The position numbers and the translations under genes were made by a program. From NCBI GenBank assembly GCA_018399295.1, contig JAGYOO010000076.1, positions 1 through 6,902 of the forward strand: a stretch of 6,902 bases of DNA. Direction: 5' to 3'. The notes under the pieces were generated by a model, which saw only the letters and a list, made by a program, of their open reading frames with translations, searched no databases and was not told the origin of the DNA. Below are positions 5,605 to 6,902 of this stretch, piece after piece (position 1 is the stretch's first letter; each line of letters starts with the position of its first letter). This DNA comes from Candidatus Omnitrophota bacterium (GTDB lineage: Bacteria; Omnitrophota; Gorgyraeia; B26-G9).

Positions 5605-6156
5605 ATGATAAATAGAGACGCAGCGCTTCAGCTTATCGAAAATAATCTTAAAAGTTCTAATCTTAAGAAACATTCTCTCTCCGTGGAATGCGTGATGCGG
5701 CGGCTGGCTGAACGCTGGAAGGATGAGAATCCGGATGAGTGGGCCATGGCCGGCTTGCTGCATGATCTCGATTATGACTTTACGCAAAATGACCCTGGCC
5801 GGCATGGTCTGCTTAGTGTGGAGATGCTGCGCGATGAAGATCTGCCGCCGGTTGTGCTGGAGGGGATAAAGTCACATGCCGGTCATGGGGAACGGGTTTC
5901 CCGGCTGGCGAAGGCGCTTTACGCGGCAGATCCTTTGACCGGGCTGATCGTGGCAGCGGCTTTAATGCATCCGAATAAAAGTCTTTCCGCGACTGATACT
6001 GAGTTTGTGTTGAAGCGGTTCCGGGAGAAGCATTTCGCGCGTGGTGCCCGGCGGGAACAGATAATGGAATGCGCGGGGCTGGGGCTGAGCCTGGAAGAGT
6101 TTGTCGACGATGCGCTTACAGCGATGTGTGGAATAAGTAAGGAGCTGGGGTTGTGA
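5605..6156 (+). CDS. HD-superfamily hydrolase, COG2316-like (183 aa)
   Basis: The protein carries the metal-binding residues of an HD phosphohydrolase: His23 (KKHSLSVE), the His53-Asp54 doublet (LLHDLDYDF, 51-59), His67 (GRHGLL), His91 and/or His94 (KSHAGHG) and Asp109 in LYAADPLTGLI (105-115). The overall pattern, including AGLLHDLDY, the KALYAADxLTGLI block and the terminal LGLSLEEFVDDAL block, resembles the stand-alone predicted hydrolases of COG2316. HD enzymes hydrolyse phosphoesters, often of nucleotides; the substrate of this group is not established. I chose ATG 5605 because MINRDAALQLI matches the family's usual opening, with GGGG 6 bases upstream. ATG 5593, four codons earlier, is a real alternative and sits 7 bases after a TATAAA. 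Only 16 bases separate it from the CBS gene, so the two are surely co-transcribed. Confidence 0.87.
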   Translation: MINRDAALQLIENNLKSSNLKKHSLSVECVMRRLAERWKDENPDEWAMAGLLHDLDYDFTQNDPGRHGLLSVEMLRDEDLPPVVLEGIKSHAGHGERVSRLAKALYAADPLTGLIVAAALMHPNKSLSATDTEFVLKRFREKHFARGARREQIMECAGLGLSLEEFVDDALTAMCGISKELGL

Positions 6157-6160
6157 GGAT

Positions 6161-6165
6161 GGAGG
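6161..6165 (+). promoter_or_regulatory. ribosome binding site of the CBS gene
   Basis: GGAGG lies 7 bases before ATG 6173, immediately after the stop of the HD gene. It fixes the start. Confidence 0.75.
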
Positions 6166-6172
6166 ATAAGGC

Positions 6173-6646
6173 ATGCAGGTAAAAGAGGTAATGCAGAAGG
6201 ATATTATTTCGGTGAAGCGCGGGACGAGCCTGGCGCAGCTTCTGAATCTGTTTTGCGGGTTTCACAGTTTTCCGCTGGTGCCGGTGGTTGACGAGAATAA
6301 GGTGCTGATCGGGTTCGTGCATATGCGGAGTCTGTTTGATATTTTCAAGCCGTATCATCAGGAGATCCTGATGCGTAATCCGCTGTGTATAGTGGACCGG
6401 GAACCTGCGGATATTTTTGATATTGATATTGAAGAGGGTATGGGGCTGCTGGTGATCGTGGCGGATATCATGGATCAGAAGATCGTGAAGGTGCGGGAAG
6501 ACCAGACGCTGCGGGAGGCGTATGAGCTGATGCAGCTGCATAACCGGGACGCACTGCCGGTGGTGGATTCGGAGGGGCGGCTGGCGGGTATTGTCGGGGT
6601 GTTTGATATTGTGATGCGGATTTTCAAGGAAAAGGGTGTTATTTAG
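6173..6646 (+). CDS. two-CBS-domain protein (157 aa), likely nucleotide sensor
   Basis: This is a stand-alone Bateman module. CBS1 covers about residues 1-60: VKEVMQKDIISVKRGTSL opens it, and FPLVPVVDENKVLIGFV (33-49) gives the strand pair. CBS2 covers about 96-152: VADIMDQKIVKVREDQTL, then ALPVVDSEGRLAGIVGVFDIV (127-147) with the typical Asp145 that often contacts ribose in nucleotide-binding CBS domains. CBS1 lacks the matching Asp (MRS at 51-53). Such pairs usually bind AMP, ADP, ATP, SAM or c-di-AMP and regulate a partner. There is no fused catalytic or membrane domain, so it must act on another protein. The nearest candidate is the cation:proton antiporter that begins 34 bases downstream; the HD hydrolase lies 16 bases upstream. 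The ligand and partner are inferred, not seen. Confidence 0.9.
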   Translation: MQVKEVMQKDIISVKRGTSLAQLLNLFCGFHSFPLVPVVDENKVLIGFVHMRSLFDIFKPYHQEILMRNPLCIVDREPADIFDIDIEEGMGLLVIVADIMDQKIVKVREDQTLREAYELMQLHNRDALPVVDSEGRLAGIVGVFDIVMRIFKEKGVI

Positions 6647-6680
6647 AAACTACTTCTATCTGGTTGACGGGTAATAAAAG

Positions 6681-6902
6681 ATGAATGTAATTCTCGGTAT
6701 CAGTCTGGTGTTTCTTTTCGGCCTGCTCGCGACGTGGCTGGCTGAAAAATTAAAGACTCCGGCAATTACAGCTTATCTGATCACCGGGATTCTGATTGGT
6801 CCCCATGTCTTGGATCTGATTCCGGGAAGTGTTATCGGGATGTCCGGGGTTATCTCGAATTTTACGCTCAGTCTTATTGCTTTTAGCATTGGACAGAATT
6901 TC
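6681..6902 (+). CDS. CPA2/Kef-type cation:proton antiporter, 3' partial (first 74 aa)
   Basis: The window ends inside this gene. The 74 residues include a first membrane helix (about 2-20), a short charged loop with AEKLKTP (21-27), a second helix entered by AITAYLITGILIGP (28-41) and a third starting near residue 59 (SNFTLSLIAFSIGQNF). The P-x-[IV]-x-x-Y-[IL]-x-x-G-[IL]-x-[IL]-G-P pattern is typical of the N-terminus of the monovalent cation:proton antiporter-2 family (Na+/H+ exchangers and KefB/KefC-type K+ systems). It should be a polytopic inner-membrane exchanger. The ion cannot be told from this fragment, nor whether a C-terminal TrkA-N domain is present. The ribosome binding site is weak (GGG at 6669-6671, 9 bases upstream). 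Its position 34 bases after the CBS gene suggests one operon. Confidence 0.85.
   Translation, partial: MNVILGISLVFLFGLLATWLAEKLKTPAITAYLITGILIGPHVLDLIPGSVIGMSGVISNFTLSLIAFSIGQNF

Noticed and set aside
6664..6693. TTGACG before the antiporter as a -35 box
   Set aside because: No convincing -10 lies at 16-18 bases; at that distance the sequence is already inside the antiporter gene.
1..6902. Mobile element, CRISPR array, phage or defence island
   Set aside because: No transposase, integrase, regularly spaced repeats, terminal inverted repeats or known defence domains were seen. All genes fit ordinary housekeeping or small regulatory roles.

Overview
The window is a gene-dense piece of a bacterial chromosome with every recognisable gene on the + strand. 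The lipobox-type lipoprotein, the TTGACA/TATATT promoter in front of fusA and the purine-rich ribosome binding sites point to a bacterium, probably with a diderm envelope. The lineage cannot be fixed from this sequence. The mix of an amylomaltase-like protein, a DUF3332-type lipoprotein, a COG2316-type HD protein and an isolated fusA would fit an uncultured PVC-like or Omnitrophota-like group, but that is only a guess.

Region 1 (1-1590): the C-terminal part of a GH77 (MalQ-like) protein, open at the left edge, is followed 42 bases later by a small Nudix hydrolase resembling Ap4A hydrolases. The GH77 protein keeps the family fold signatures but lacks the catalytic Asp and the acid/base Glu. 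It may be a pseudoenzyme.

Region 2 (1591-2523): an AT-rich spacer with short inverted repeats leads to a DUF3332-type lipoprotein. A perfect 10-bp stem-loop follows, then a 63-residue protein with a CxxC...CxxC knuckle and a C-terminal membrane anchor.

Region 3 (2524-4777): fusA (elongation factor G) stands alone, outside a str operon. It has its own near-consensus sigma70 promoter and a textbook intrinsic terminator, so it looks like a self-contained transcription unit.

Region 4 (4778-6902): an NADPH-dependent FMN-reductase-like flavoprotein comes first. A tight run follows: an HD-domain hydrolase, a two-CBS-domain protein and the start of a CPA2/Kef-type cation:proton antiporter, cut by the right edge. 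The last three are probably co-transcribed and may form a small ion-transport module controlled by an adenine nucleotide; that functional link is inference.

Across the window some genes have clear Shine-Dalgarno sites (1727, 2631, 4859, 6173). Others (1141, 2332 and possibly 5593) have none but carry a -10-like hexamer 7-8 bases before an ATG, which suggests leaderless transcripts. I see no CRISPR array, insertion sequence, tRNA or rRNA, phage gene or defence system.
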